Source of the DNA: an uncultured bacterium
GTDB taxonomy: Bacteria; Planctomycetota; Phycisphaerae; Phycisphaerales; UBA1924
Assembly (NCBI GenBank): GCA_903834785.1
Contig: CAILKP010000093.1
Span: 124,001-188,000 of the forward strand
DNA: 64,000 bases
Direction: 5' to 3'
The position numbers and the translations under genes were made by a program. This document shows positions 9,210 to 17,790 of the stretch, one piece after another; the stretch's first letter is position 1; every line of letters begins with the position of its first letter. A model generated the notes under the pieces. The model was not told the DNA's origin. It ran no database searches and saw only the letters and a program-made list of their open reading frames with translations.

Positions 9210-9343
9210 GAAAAAACCTCCAGCGCCGGGCGATGCGGGCCCGCCCGAAGGGGGCACGGCGGCGGGGCGCGGCCCCGCCACGCGACAGATCACCTGGCGA
9301 CTTCGATCATCGGCCCGTCGCGTGCGACACTTCAGCCGGAGGG

Positions 9344-9511
9344 CTCGCCGGACGAGTTGGCGAGGTCGCCGGATCAGCCGGAGGGGTCGCCGGATGAGTT
9401 GGCGAAGTCGCCGGATGGGGCGGAGGGGTCGCCGGACCAGTCGGAGAGCTCGCCGGATGAGCCGGACAGGTCGCCGGGTGAGTCGGACAGGTCGCCGGGT
9501 GAGTCGGACAG
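9344..9511. repeat. Tandem array of eight 21-bp units
   Basis: Eight head-to-tail units of about 21 bp beginning at 9344, 9365, 9386, 9407, 9428, 9449, 9470 and 9491. All share the core TCGCCGG. The last two are identical and the others diverge at several positions; a degenerate unit follows at 9512. There are no unique spacers, so it is a minisatellite and not a CRISPR. It lies just upstream of the start of paralogue B. Confidence 0.85.
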
Positions 9512-9604
9512 TGCGACAGGTGAGCCGGCGCGTGGTGTGAAGCGGCGGCGGGCGGGCACGGACGGGCCCCAAAGCCCGCTGGCGTGGCAAAAACGCGGAT
9601 ACCT

Positions 9605-9643
9605 AAAAAAGCTCCCGCAACAGCCAGAAGCCGTCGCGGGAGC
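9605..9643 (-). terminator. Intrinsic terminator reading leftward
   Basis: On the minus strand an 8-bp GC stem (9636-9643 with 9611-9618, GCTCCCGC/GCGGGAGC) is followed directly by six T (complement of A9605-9610). This is a textbook intrinsic terminator. The nearest upstream leftward gene (peroxiredoxin) ends 350 bp away, so it may end a separate short transcript. Confidence 0.8.
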
Positions 9644-9784
9644 CAGGGGGGAGGGGTCAGATGGAAAATGGCAGGTGTGTAGCCGCTGTAAACTGCTCAC
9701 GTGCCGTTGCCGCTGGTCGGCCCGGACGGATGAATCGGTGCTGTTGGTACCTGCCCGCGAACATGCACGAAGGACGTGCCTTGC
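9605..9784 (-). ncRNA. Candidate intergenic small RNA (~180 nt)
   Basis: Inferred transcript between a leftward promoter-like pair (TTGCAC, 16-bp spacer, TAAACT, with the -10 at 9791-9796) and the intrinsic terminator at 9605-9643. A small GCACG/CGTGC hairpin lies near the 5' end. No known RNA family is recognised. A 29-codon frame starting with ATG lies near the 5' end without a Shine-Dalgarno. It could equally be the 3' untranslated region of the peroxiredoxin mRNA. Confidence 0.3.
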
Positions 9785-9920
9785 ATGAAGAGTTTACCAC
9801 AAACCCGGACGCGTGCAACCGAGCCGCCCGAAATTCACACCCAGCGCCCGTTTGAATCTGTCACTTGCTGTAGAAGCCCACCCGCAACCCTCCCCCCGCG
9901 ATGGCGGTTCCCCTGCCTTG

Positions 9921-9940
9921 ATTTGACCATTTGACCATTT
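9921..9940. repeat. Octamer-repeat element copy 2 (intergenic)
   Basis: Identical over 20 bp to 8678-8697, two and a half copies of minus-strand AAATGGTC, followed by degenerate units to about 9957. It lies 50 bp downstream of the peroxiredoxin stop. Confidence 0.6.
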
Positions 9941-9992
9941 CCGAATTTGACTATTTGGCCCCTCAGCCCCTCGGCCATTTCCCCCCGGCCCC

Positions 9993-10469
9993 TTAGCCCA
10001 CCGCCGCCAAAACCTCCTCATTGTTCATCGCGTCCTTGATCTCGCGCTTCTGCGACCACTTCACGCGGCCATCGGTGCCGATCACAATCGTGCCGCGGCC
10101 GGAGACGTTCAGGTCGGGCCAGTAGATGCCGTAGGCCTTGCACACGGCGCGGTGCATGTCGGCCAGCAGCGTCTGCTTCAGGCCCATGCTCTTGGCCCAT
10201 GCCTCGTGGGTGAAGAACGAGTCGCAGCTGATGCCGATGACCTGGGCGCCCTTGCTGGCCCAGCGGGTCATCTCATCGGAAGCGCACTTCATCTCAGTCG
10301 AGCACACCGGGGAGAAGTCCAGCGGGTAGAAGCACAGCACGACCTCGCCCTTCTTCAGGGCATCGCTGAGCCGCCACTCGTTCTTGTTCTGGTCCTTGAG
10401 CACAAAGTCAGGGGCGGACTCACCCTTGGAGATGAAGGTGTCGCGGGGCTTGAGGTTGGCGTTATCCAT
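9993..10469 (-). CDS. Peroxiredoxin (AhpC/TSA family)
   Basis: 158-aa thiol peroxidase that reduces peroxides using a cysteine thiol; cytoplasmic, no signal peptide. The thioredoxin-fold core VVLCFYPLDFSPVCSTEM places the peroxidatic Cys at C56 in the expected PxxFSxxC-like context. C62 follows six residues later and could be a resolving partner, though in many 1-Cys or AhpE-like proteins resolution is by another thiol. The ATG at 10469 was chosen because AAGGA lies 8 bases upstream; the frame extends further upstream but without family similarity. It stands alone on this strand. Confidence 0.9.
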   Translation of the reverse strand: MDNANLKPRDTFISKGESAPDFVLKDQNKNEWRLSDALKKGEVVLCFYPLDFSPVCSTEMKCASDEMTRWASKGAQVIGISCDSFFTHEAWAKSMGLKQTLLADMHRAVCKAYGIYWPDLNVSGRGTIVIGTDGRVKWSQKREIKDAMNNEEVLAAVG

Positions 10470-10743
10470 GGGCAGGGTCCTTACAACGAAAAGGGAAGGT
10501 CTGGGTCGCAGTTGCCGGGCGGCGGGCGTTCTGTCGGGGGCTTGCCCCTGCCGCCCTGCCCCCGGCACATGGCCCAGAGTGTGTGCAAATCGAGTACCGA
10601 AACGAGGCCGAGGATAGCCGCCGGAGGCAGCCGTTTCGCGTGCCCGCCCGGCCCCGGCCGCCACCCCCTCGCCGGCCTGCGGACCTGCGGATCACCTTGC
10701 CCGGATGCGCAACGCTGCCAACCGCCGGGACTAGCATTCTCTC

Positions 10744-11604
10744 GTGACAGGTGCAACCGATCTCAAGTCGCGTTATGTGGAGGTTCGCCAGCGGATCGTC
10801 GAGGCGGCACGCCGTGCCGGTCGCTCGCCCGACAGCGTTCACCTCGTGGCCGTCACCAAGTACGCCGCGATCGACCAGATCCGCGAACTGGTGCAGCTCG
10901 GCCACCGCGACCTGGGCGAGAACCACATCCAAAACCTGATCCAGCGGGCTGCCGTTGTCGATGAGTGGGCCGCCCGCTCCCGCGCCCTGCCCAGCTCGCT
11001 GCCCTCCGCCGGGCTGCCCGACCTGGCCCGCAACCCCATCCGCTGGCACCTCATCGGCCCCGTCCAGACCAACAAGGCCCGCAAGGCCGTCGAACTCTCC
11101 CGCCTCATCCACACCTGCGACAACCTCCGCGTGGCCGAGGCCCTGCAGGATGAGTGCGTCGACCGCGATGAGCCCTGCGAGATCCTCGTGCAGATCAACG
11201 CCTCCGGTGAGGAGAGCAAGTCCGGCGTGCCCCTGCCCGCCGTGCCCTATCTCATCGAGACCATCGAGGGCATGACCGGCCTGCGCTGCCGCGGCCTGAT
11301 GACCATGGCCCCGCACGATGCCGATGCCGACCGCACCCTCATGGCCTTCGCCCGCTGCCGCGATGTCTTTGAGGACATCCGCACCCAGGGCATCGCCGGC
11401 GGCCACTTCGACATCCTCTCCATGGGCATGAGCGGCGACTACGAGCTGGCCATCGAGCAGGGGGCCAACATTGTCCGCGTCGGCTCCGCCATCTTCGGCT
11501 CACCCCTCGAGCACGCCGACAGCGACTCCGGCACCCCGGCACCCGAAACCCCCGGCGCCAGTGACGAGACCGGCGGCACCGGCGATGCGCCGCGCCCGTC
11601 CTGA
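10744..11604 (+). CDS. YggS family pyridoxal-phosphate homeostasis protein
   Basis: 286 aa. YggS/PROSC proteins bind PLP and help control free vitamin B6 and amino-acid pools; cytoplasmic. The PLP lysine is K39 in HLVAVTKY. Other family signatures are LGENHIQ, WHLIGPVQTNKAR (usual form WHFIGxLQxNK), LVQINASGEESKSG, GLRCRGLMTM and LSMGMSGDYELAI with GSAIFG near the end. A Pro/Leu-rich insertion (residues ~78-93) precedes the WHLIG strand, and the C-terminal ~35 residues are a non-conserved Gly/Pro/Asp-rich tail. The start is GTG at 10744. L-serine dehydratase follows after 69 bp on the same strand; both concern PLP and amino-acid metabolism, and a shared transcript is possible. Confidence 0.92.
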   Translation: MTGATDLKSRYVEVRQRIVEAARRAGRSPDSVHLVAVTKYAAIDQIRELVQLGHRDLGENHIQNLIQRAAVVDEWAARSRALPSSLPSAGLPDLARNPIRWHLIGPVQTNKARKAVELSRLIHTCDNLRVAEALQDECVDRDEPCEILVQINASGEESKSGVPLPAVPYLIETIEGMTGLRCRGLMTMAPHDADADRTLMAFARCRDVFEDIRTQGIAGGHFDILSMGMSGDYELAIEQGANIVRVGSAIFGSPLEHADSDSGTPAPETPGASDETGGTGDAPRPS

Positions 11605-11673
11605 TCCCCGTCCCCGACCAGCATCCCCAGTTCCCCGCACCCTTGCCGACCCCGGCAGCCAGAGATCAACCGC

Positions 11674-13140
11674 ATGGAGTCCATCTCCACCTTTGACATC
11701 TTCAAGATCGGCGTCGGCCCCAGCAGCTCCCACACCATGGGCCCGTGGCGCGCCGCCGAGGCCTTCTGCAAGTACCTCGCCGTCAAGAACGTGCTGGGCC
11801 ACGTCTCCCGCGTCAAGTGCGACCTCTACGGCTCGCTGGCCAAGACCGGCATCGGCCACGGCACCGACATCGCCGTCATGCTCGGCCTGGGCGGTGAGGA
11901 CCCCGTCACCTGCGACACCTCAGGCATCGATGCTCGCATCGCCGCCATCCGCGATGCCGGCCGCCTCCGCCTGGCCGGCAGCCGCGGCATCGCCTTCGAC
12001 TACGAACGCGACATCCTCTTTAACAAGAGCGAGTCCCTGCCGTTCCATCCCAACGGCATGACGCTCACCGCGTACCTCGAGCCCGACAGCGGCCACGCCG
12101 CGGCATCGATCAGCCAGACCTACTTCTCCATCGGCGGCGGCTTCATCGTTCAGGAGCACTCCGATGCCCCGCCCAGCCACCACGTCAAGCTCCCGTTCCC
12201 CATCGAGACCGGCGATGACCTCCTCCGCCACTGCCAGCAGCAGGGCAAGAGCATCCCGGAGATCGCCATCGCCAACGAACTGGCCTGGCGCAACGAAGAC
12301 CAAGTCCGCGCCGGTGTGCTGAACATCTGGCACGTCATGCTCGAGTGCATCCACCGCGGCTGCCACACCCCCGGCACCCTCCCCGGCGGCCTCAACGTCA
12401 CCCGCCGCGCCTCAGGCATGAACGAGGGCCTCCTAGCGGAGAAAACCAGCTTCGACCCCGCCGCCGTCACGCACGAAACCGCCGCCAACCTCGAGGTCTG
12501 GCGCTCCGCCGTGCGCTCCTGCCGCCAGGACTTCGCCCACACCCTCAAGTGGGTCAGTTGCTTCGCCCTAGCCGTCAACGAGGAGAACGCCGCCTTCGGC
12601 CGCGTCGTCACCGCCCCGACCAACGGCGCCGCCGGTGTCATTCCCGCCGTGCTCTGCTTCTACGACATGTTCAGCCGCCCCGATGAGGCCCGCATCATCG
12701 ACTTCATGCTCGCCGCGGCACAGGTCGGCATCCTGTTTAAGAAAGGTGCCACCATCTCCGCAGCCATGGGCGGCTGCCAGGCCGAGATCGGCGTCTCGAG
12801 TGCGATGGCCGCCGCCGGCCTCGTCCAAGCCATGGGCGGCAGCCCCGCCCGCGTCCTCATGGCCGCGGAAATCGCCATGGAGCACCACCTGGGCATGACC
12901 TGCGACCCCATCGGCGGCCTCGTGCAGATCCCCTGCATCGAGCGCAACACCATGGGTGCCATCAAGGCCATCACCGCCGCCAACATCGCCATGGACAGCG
13001 ACCCCGCCTCCGCCAAGGTCTCGCTCGACGGTGTCATCCGCACCATGTGGGAGACGGCCCAGGACATGAACAGCAAGTACAAGGAAACCGCCGACGGCGG
13101 CCTGGCCGTCAACATCTCCGTCGGCATCAGCGAGTGCTGA
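11674..13140 (+). CDS. sdaA: L-serine dehydratase, iron-sulfur single-chain type
   Basis: 488 aa, converting L-serine to pyruvate and ammonia. The N-terminal domain carries the hallmark [18 protein letters not shown]. The C-terminal catalytic domain has [14 protein letters not shown] and the cysteines that fit the [4Fe-4S] ligands: C368 in GGCQAEIG, C410 in TCDPIGG and C421 in IPCIERN. Alpha and beta parts are in one chain as in E. coli SdaA, and the length is close to usual. The start ATG is at 11674. Its 3' end overlaps the convergent ankyrin gene by 14 bp. Oxygen sensitivity is expected from the family. Confidence 0.94.
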   Translation: MESISTFDIFKIGVGPSSSHTMGPWRAAEAFCKYLAVKNVLGHVSRVKCDLYGSLAKTGIGHGTDIAVMLGLGGEDPVTCDTSGIDARIAAIRDAGRLRLAGSRGIAFDYERDILFNKSESLPFHPNGMTLTAYLEPDSGHAAASISQTYFSIGGGFIVQEHSDAPPSHHVKLPFPIETGDDLLRHCQQQGKSIPEIAIANELAWRNEDQVRAGVLNIWHVMLECIHRGCHTPGTLPGGLNVTRRASGMNEGLLAEKTSFDPAAVTHETAANLEVWRSAVRSCRQDFAHTLKWVSCFALAVNEENAAFGRVVTAPTNGAAGVIPAVLCFYDMFSRPDEARIIDFMLAAAQVGILFKKGATISAAMGGCQAEIGVSSAMAAAGLVQAMGGSPARVLMAAEIAMEHHLGMTCDPIGGLVQIPCIERNTMGAIKAITAANIAMDSDPASAKVSLDGVIRTMWETAQDMNSKYKETADGGLAVNISVGISEC

Positions 13141-13750
13141 TCGCCGCCTGAGCCGCCGTCTGCACTGTTGCCTCAAGCTCACGCAGCTTGGCTGCAGCCC
13201 CCTCCTGTCCCATCTGCTCGGCCAGCTGCGCCGGCGTCAGCCCGCCCCGCATCGTCGCCGTCACCTCCAGGTCCTCGCCCGCCTCGGCCAGGGCATCGAT
13301 CACCTCAACCTGCCAGAACGCCGCGGCAACATGCAGCGGCGTCCACCCGTTCTGCGCCCGGGCATTAACCAGCGCCCCCGCCCGCCGAAGCTGCCGCACC
13401 GTCTCCGCCCGGCCATGCCGCGCCGCCACCATCAGCGGCGAGCTGCCCCGCGGCAGGTCATCCGCCAGCTCGGGGCAAACCGCATTCACCAGGTCACCGG
13501 CCTTAATGGCTTCCCGGATCTGCCGTGCATCCCCGGTGCGGGCCAGCCCGAAGATCCGCGGCAGGTTCTCCATCCGGGACGCCATATCCGTCGCCGCCGC
13601 CGACCGGGCGTGGCCGGCCCCTCCGGTCAGGATCGCCGCAGCAGCCACGATCGTCGACCCGAGGATCAGGGTGATGACGGGATTGCTTCGGGTGGCCGAG
13701 GGGGTTGATGTGGTCGTTGCGGCGGGGGACGCTTGGGTGCTTGCGTTCAT
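13127..13750 (-). CDS. Ankyrin-repeat protein with N-terminal signal or membrane anchor
   Basis: 207 aa from the ATG at 13750. After a Thr/Ser/Pro-rich start, residues ~25-45 are hydrophobic ([19 protein letters not shown]), giving a signal peptide or membrane anchor. The rest holds about three ankyrin repeats, seen in [39 protein letters not shown] and [19 protein letters not shown]. Ankyrin repeats mediate protein binding, and no partner is evident. The gene converges on sdaA with a 14-bp overlap of their 3' ends. Confidence 0.8.
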   Translation of the reverse strand: MNASTQASPAATTTSTPSATRSNPVITLILGSTIVAAAAILTGGAGHARSAAATDMASRMENLPRIFGLARTGDARQIREAIKAGDLVNAVCPELADDLPRGSSPLMVAARHGRAETVRQLRRAGALVNARAQNGWTPLHVAAAFWQVEVIDALAEAGEDLEVTATMRGGLTPAQLAEQMGQEGAAAKLRELEATVQTAAQAAISTR

Positions 13751-13983
13751 GGTTCGTACTCCGTTGTTCGGCGTGCCATCCCCACGATGTGTGCTGGCAT
13801 GGGCAGGTGGTCCTGCACCCCTTGAGGCGAGATCCGCAGCCGGATTTCCGGCCTTGGGAAAGAAATATCTCAAAGTGGGCAATTTCAAAGAATTCCCGCT
13901 GACTGGCCGGAAATCCGCGTGACGATTACGCCAAAGAGGATGCGGGACCAGAAATCCCGACCCAGCCGGAGCAGAGCCACCCT

Positions 13984-14376
13984 TTGGACCACCAGATCAC
14001 CGAACTTCTCAGCCGCGTGCCGACCAACCAGTCACTGGCGGGCGAACTCATGCCGCTGGTCTACGACCAGCTCCGGGTCCTGGCGGCAAACTATCTCGAC
14101 AACGAGCGTGCCGGCCACACCCTCCAGGCCACGGCACTGGTCAACGACGCTTACCTCAAACTCGTCGGCCGCGACGCCTCGTACGAGAGCCGCTCACACT
14201 TCTTCGCCGCCGCCGCAGTGGCCATGCGTCAGATCCTCATCGACCACGCCCGTGCCCGCAAGGCAGCCAAGCGCGGTGGGGGGGTGACCTCCAGCCTCTC
14301 CATCGAAGGCGCTGCCGCCGAGCCCGTCGGCGTTTCGCCGGACAGCACGCGACTGGCGGCTGTCTCCGGGATGTAA
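13984..14376 (+). pseudogene. Truncated ECF sigma factor (region 2 only)
   Basis: 130 codons from a TTG start. Sequence from ITELLSR to the KAAKRGG end matches sigma region 2 of the planctomycete ECF group, with [10 protein letters not shown] and the [20 protein letters not shown] stretch. Region 4, needed for -35 recognition and normally following KRGG, is missing. Instead the frame runs into [12 protein letters not shown], which looks like a WD40 blade, and then meets a TAA stop at 14374-14376. The same frame continues after the stop as WD40/TPR sequence. This indicates a deletion fusing a sigma-factor gene with the tail of its neighbour kinase gene, followed by a nonsense mutation. Confidence 0.75.
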
Positions 14377-15171
14377 CTGGTCATCGGGGATGCGATCTCC
14401 GGCAGCCAACTGACGACTATGCCGCTGCCTTTTAGCGACGGTCACGGTGTGTGCTTTGATCCTGCCGGACGCACGATCTCGGTGGTGTCGGCCAGCGGCA
14501 AGGTTGCGATGTTTGAACTTGACGGCGGTGCCATAGCCAAGGAGCGTTCGCTCCGGCGTGCCGCACTGGCTTGGATTGATGCGGCACAGTCCGCAAGCCC
14601 CGGCCAGTCTGTAGAGACCGCGCTGGCAGCGGCGAGCGATCTCGGGCCCGAACTCCGCGCCGCCATCGCGGAGCGGGCACCGAGCCGCGACAGCCCTGAG
14701 TGGTTGTGGCACCTCATCGAGGTCCGCCTGGGCGAGAACGAAGCGACTTGGGCCGAGCGTGCCGAATCATGCCTGCCGCTGGGACGGCGCGCGGCCGAAC
14801 TGCAACCCGAGGTCATCCCGTACCGTGCTCGCCTCGCGCTGCTGCTTGCTGTGGCCGGCCATTTCCAGGAAGCAGCGAGCCAGGTTGAAGCCGATACCGC
14901 CCCCAGTGCTGTGCTGCGCCGGGCAATGCTCCCGTCAGACTATCTGACCCTCGCACTGAGTTCAATCGGCAGGGGCGATCGATCATCCGCGGCATCACAT
15001 CAGCAGGCGGCTCTTGAGATGCTCGTTCGTTGGCCCACACCCGATGAGCAGCACGATCTGGCGGACCGAGCCCTGCAACTGCTTGAGCTGCGTGGTTTGC
15101 CCCGTCCGGCCCGCAAGGAGGCAGACCGGGAGGTCGGCACAGATGCGAGCAAGCAGCCGGGGCCACGATGA
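14377..15171 (+). pseudogene. C-terminal remnant of a WD40/TPR Ser/Thr-kinase-type protein
   Basis: It continues in the same frame as the truncated sigma factor after its TAA. The first ~40 residues (LVIGDAISGSQLTT, then GHGVCFDPAGRTISVVSASG) read as WD40 repeat sequence. The remainder is helical and TPR-like ([37 protein letters not shown]), typical of the C-termini of planctomycete kinases with WD40/TPR sensors. The kinase domain and most propellers are gone. An ATG at 14419 could start a 250-aa product, but no Shine-Dalgarno is visible and a function is doubtful. Confidence 0.65.
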
Positions 15172-15212
15172 AGGCCCGGCTGGGTGTACTGGCGCGAGTA
15201 CTGAACGTGAGA

Positions 15213-15803
15213 CTACTTGAGAACAAGCCCGGCGACGATCTCGTCGATGTGCTTGCCCTTGGCATCGGTGCCCTGGCCGGGGACGCCGAGGCTGGTCAGT
15301 GTGCCATAGCCCAGAGCGATGTGGATCAGCAGCCAGGCTACGAGTTCAGCTGAGAACGCAGCCTTGGCCACGCCTGCATCCTGGGCGGCCTGAAGTTCGG
15401 CGGAGATGAACGCTTGGAGCTTGAGGATGTGGGTCTGCAGTGCCGCGGTGATGTCCGGGTCCTGCGTCTCGGTCATGGCCTGCACGATCACGCGGTAGCG
15501 AACCTGGGCCTTGGCCTCGACCATCGGGTTGGAAGCCAGCAGTCGTACCAGGCGCTCGGCGGGGTCGTTCAGATCTGCCAGTGCCTTCTTCCAGGCTGAG
15601 AGTGTGTCCTGGCCGGTCCGCTCGATGAGCTCGATGAACAGGCCCTTCTTGCTCTCAAAGTGCCGGTAGATGATCGGCTCGCTCACACCCGCGGCCTTGG
15701 CCAGCTCGCTGGTGGTGGTGCCGTGGTAGCCCATGCTGGCAAACACCGACGCGGCGGTGTCGAGCAGCTGGGTCTTTCGCTTGGCGGCTGGAAGGCGGGA
15801 CAA
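15213..15803 (-). CDS. TetR/AcrR family transcriptional regulator
   Basis: 196 aa if started at the TTG at 15803; upstream starts (GTG at 15857, ATG at 16085) add Pro-rich, non-conserved sequence. The N-terminal helix-turn-helix is clear: LLDTAASVFASMGYHGTTT, then ELAKAAGVSEPIIYRHFESK with the usual YRHFxxKxxLF signature. The C-terminal ligand/dimer domain (~residues 65-196) is less conserved. It is divergent from glyS, about 300 bp apart, and convergent with the kinase remnant. No obvious target transporter or enzyme is adjacent, so what it regulates is unknown apart from probable autoregulation. Confidence 0.87.
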   Translation of the reverse strand: MSRLPAAKRKTQLLDTAASVFASMGYHGTTTSELAKAAGVSEPIIYRHFESKKGLFIELIERTGQDTLSAWKKALADLNDPAERLVRLLASNPMVEAKAQVRYRVIVQAMTETQDPDITAALQTHILKLQAFISAELQAAQDAGVAKAAFSAELVAWLLIHIALGYGTLTSLGVPGQGTDAKGKHIDEIVAGLVLK

Positions 15804-16099
15804 AGGGGGAAGATCCGAGAGGGGGCGGGCCGGGGGGTGCGAAACAGAGGGTTGCACTCTGGCGGGTCGGGCAAGTATTGGCACCTTGCGTGGTCCGCGC
15901 CAGCCGGAACCGGGAACCGGAGGCCCGGACCGGGCCGGGGTCCGGTGCCGCGGCGGCTTGCAGTGTTGAGCCGGACACCCGATGAAACAGGGAATCCGCC
16001 GGGGGTGGGGGGTAGGGGGGGTGCCCCATACACTTGGCCCCTTCCCGAGGCACCGGCACCCAGCCGGAACGCCGGCGGGAGTCAACCTTTGGAGAGTTC

Positions 16100-17722
16100 A
16101 TGTCTGCCGATTCCAACGTTCCGTCGTCCGCCGCCGCTCCCGCCGGGAGCCCGGCTAAGAGCATGGATGCCATCATGTCGCTGTGCAAGCGGCGCGGCTT
16201 TGTGTACCAGACCAGCGAGATCTACGGCGGCATCAACGGCTTTTGGGACTACGGCCCGCTGGGCACGCTGCTGAAGCGCAACCTGCGTGAGGCCTGGGTC
16301 CAGGACGTGGTCATGAACCCCTGCTGGGGCCGCAACGGTCCGGACGGCCAGCCGGTGGAAATGGTGATGGTCGACACCCGCATCATCCAGCACCCCAAGG
16401 TCTGGAAGGCCTCAGGCCACGTCGACGGGTTCAACGACCCCATGGTTGACTGCCGCGAGACGCGCGGGCGGTACCGCTACGACCACGTGCAGGTGTTCGT
16501 GCCTGCCAGCGGCGATGCCGGCGACAAGCCGACCTTCGCCTACGTGGGCGACCAGCCCAGCGAGGCCAAGCAGCGCAAGAAGGCGGAGAAGACCTTCGGC
16601 CAGGTCAAGAGCGTCGCGCTCAGTTCACTGCCGCAGCCATGGGACCGGGTCATCGCCCCTGATGCCGAGAAACCGGGCTCGCTGACTGAGCCGCGGATGT
16701 TCAACCTGATGTTCGACACCGTCCCCGGGGCGATCCGCGATGAGGCCAACAAGGCCTACCTCCGTCCGGAGACCGCCCAGGGCATCTTTGTGCAGGCCAA
16801 GAACGTGTGGGACACCAACCGCGTCCGCGTGCCCTTCGGCATCGCCCAGACCGGCCCCAGCTTCCGCAACGAGGTGACGCCCCGCAATTTCACCTTCCGC
16901 TCGCGCGAGTTTGAGCAGATGGAAATCGAGTTCTTCGTGGTGCCGCCGGAGCATCTGGAAGGCGAGGAGAAGACCAAGTCCGACCCGATGGACTGGTACC
17001 GCTTCTTCCGCGACTGGCGCATGGAGTGGTGGAAGTCCATCGGTCTTGGCGGCGAGAACCTCATCCTCCGCGAGCACGAGAAGGATGAACTGGCCCACTA
17101 CAGCCAGGCTACCAGCGATATCGAGTACCGCTTCCCGTTCACTTCGCCGGGCTTCGGTGAGCTTGAGGGCATTGCCTACCGCGGCAACTTCGACCTCACC
17201 CAGCACCAGAAGCACTCGGGCACCAAGCTGGAGTTCCGCGACACCACCCGCGGCGATGTGCTGCCCAACGGTTCCCGCCGCGGCGTGGCGTACATCCCGC
17301 ACGTCATCGAGCCCTCGGCTGGTCTGGACCGCGGTGTGCTCGCCCTGCTGTGCGAGGCGTACACGATCGACCCGGCCCGCCCCAGCCCCGAGTTCATGAA
17401 GTTCCACCCCCGCGTCGCGCCGATCAAGGCCGCGGTGTTCCCGCTGGTGGATAAGGACGGCATGCCCGAGGTCGCGGCCAAGCTGCACGCCGAACTGAAG
17501 AAGAAGTTCGGCCACCTGGGCATGATCGAGACCGACGCCAAGCAGTCCATCGGCAAGCGCTACGCCCGCATGGACGAGGCCGGCTGCCCGTTCTGCTTCA
17601 CGGTCGATGGCGACACGCTCAAGGACCAGACGGTGACGGTCCGCGACCGTGACACCGGTGCGCAGCAGCGCATCGCGATGGACAAGGTTGCGGCGTTTGT
17701 TGGCGAGAAGCTGGGTCTGTAA
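16100..17722 (+). CDS. glyS: Glycyl-tRNA synthetase, single-chain class II type
   Basis: 540 aa. Charges tRNA-Gly with glycine; cytoplasmic. It is the alpha2 (eukaryote/archaea/Gram-positive-like) form, not the alpha2beta2 form. Family features are KRRGFVYQTSEIYGGINGF, YGPLG, RPETAQGIFV (motif 2 region), FGIAQTGPSFRNE, SREFEQMEIEFF and the anticodon-binding C-terminus with VAPIKAAVFPL. The ATG at 16100 was chosen because GGAGAG lies immediately upstream at 16091; an earlier in-frame start adds non-conserved residues. The Ala/Ser/Pro-rich first 20 residues are not part of the family core. A GC-rich hairpin lies 15 bp after the stop. Confidence 0.95.
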   Translation: MSADSNVPSSAAAPAGSPAKSMDAIMSLCKRRGFVYQTSEIYGGINGFWDYGPLGTLLKRNLREAWVQDVVMNPCWGRNGPDGQPVEMVMVDTRIIQHPKVWKASGHVDGFNDPMVDCRETRGRYRYDHVQVFVPASGDAGDKPTFAYVGDQPSEAKQRKKAEKTFGQVKSVALSSLPQPWDRVIAPDAEKPGSLTEPRMFNLMFDTVPGAIRDEANKAYLRPETAQGIFVQAKNVWDTNRVRVPFGIAQTGPSFRNEVTPRNFTFRSREFEQMEIEFFVVPPEHLEGEEKTKSDPMDWYRFFRDWRMEWWKSIGLGGENLILREHEKDELAHYSQATSDIEYRFPFTSPGFGELEGIAYRGNFDLTQHQKHSGTKLEFRDTTRGDVLPNGSRRGVAYIPHVIEPSAGLDRGVLALLCEAYTIDPARPSPEFMKFHPRVAPIKAAVFPLVDKDGMPEVAAKLHAELKKKFGHLGMIETDAKQSIGKRYARMDEAGCPFCFTVDGDTLKDQTVTVRDRDTGAQQRIAMDKVAAFVGEKLGL

Positions 17723-17736
17723 GCCGCACGCTGGTC

Positions 17737-17762
17737 CCCGGGGCGGCGGGCGCCGCCTCGGG
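17737..17762 (+). terminator. GC-rich hairpin after glyS
   Basis: An 11-bp stem (17737-17747 with 17752-17762, one G-U pair) with a 4-nt loop, starting 15 bases after the glyS stop. There is no T-tract, so it may be a pause or mRNA-stabilising element and not a full terminator. Confidence 0.4.
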
Positions 17763-17790
17763 ATGCTGGTAGCGGGGTGAAGGAGGACCG

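Larger units (their letters stand above)
9210..9992. other. 783-bp gene-poor region with a repeat array, a terminator and a candidate RNA
   Basis: No protein-coding gene is supported here. In order it holds the Shine-Dalgarno of paralogue B, a 21-bp tandem array (9344-9511), an intrinsic terminator facing left (9605-9643), a candidate leftward promoter near 9791-9818, and an octamer repeat (9921-9940). The array keeps several frames open by chance because its period is a multiple of three. Confidence 0.6.

Noticed and set aside
9344-9511. CRISPR array
   Set aside because: Units are contiguous 21-bp repeats without unique spacers and no cas genes occur in the window.
8805-9788. Plus-strand frame running through the repeat array (327 codons)
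   Set aside because: Its first part is antisense to paralogue B, whose start has a strong Shine-Dalgarno; the SPDExxx heptads are a translation of the 21-bp repeat.
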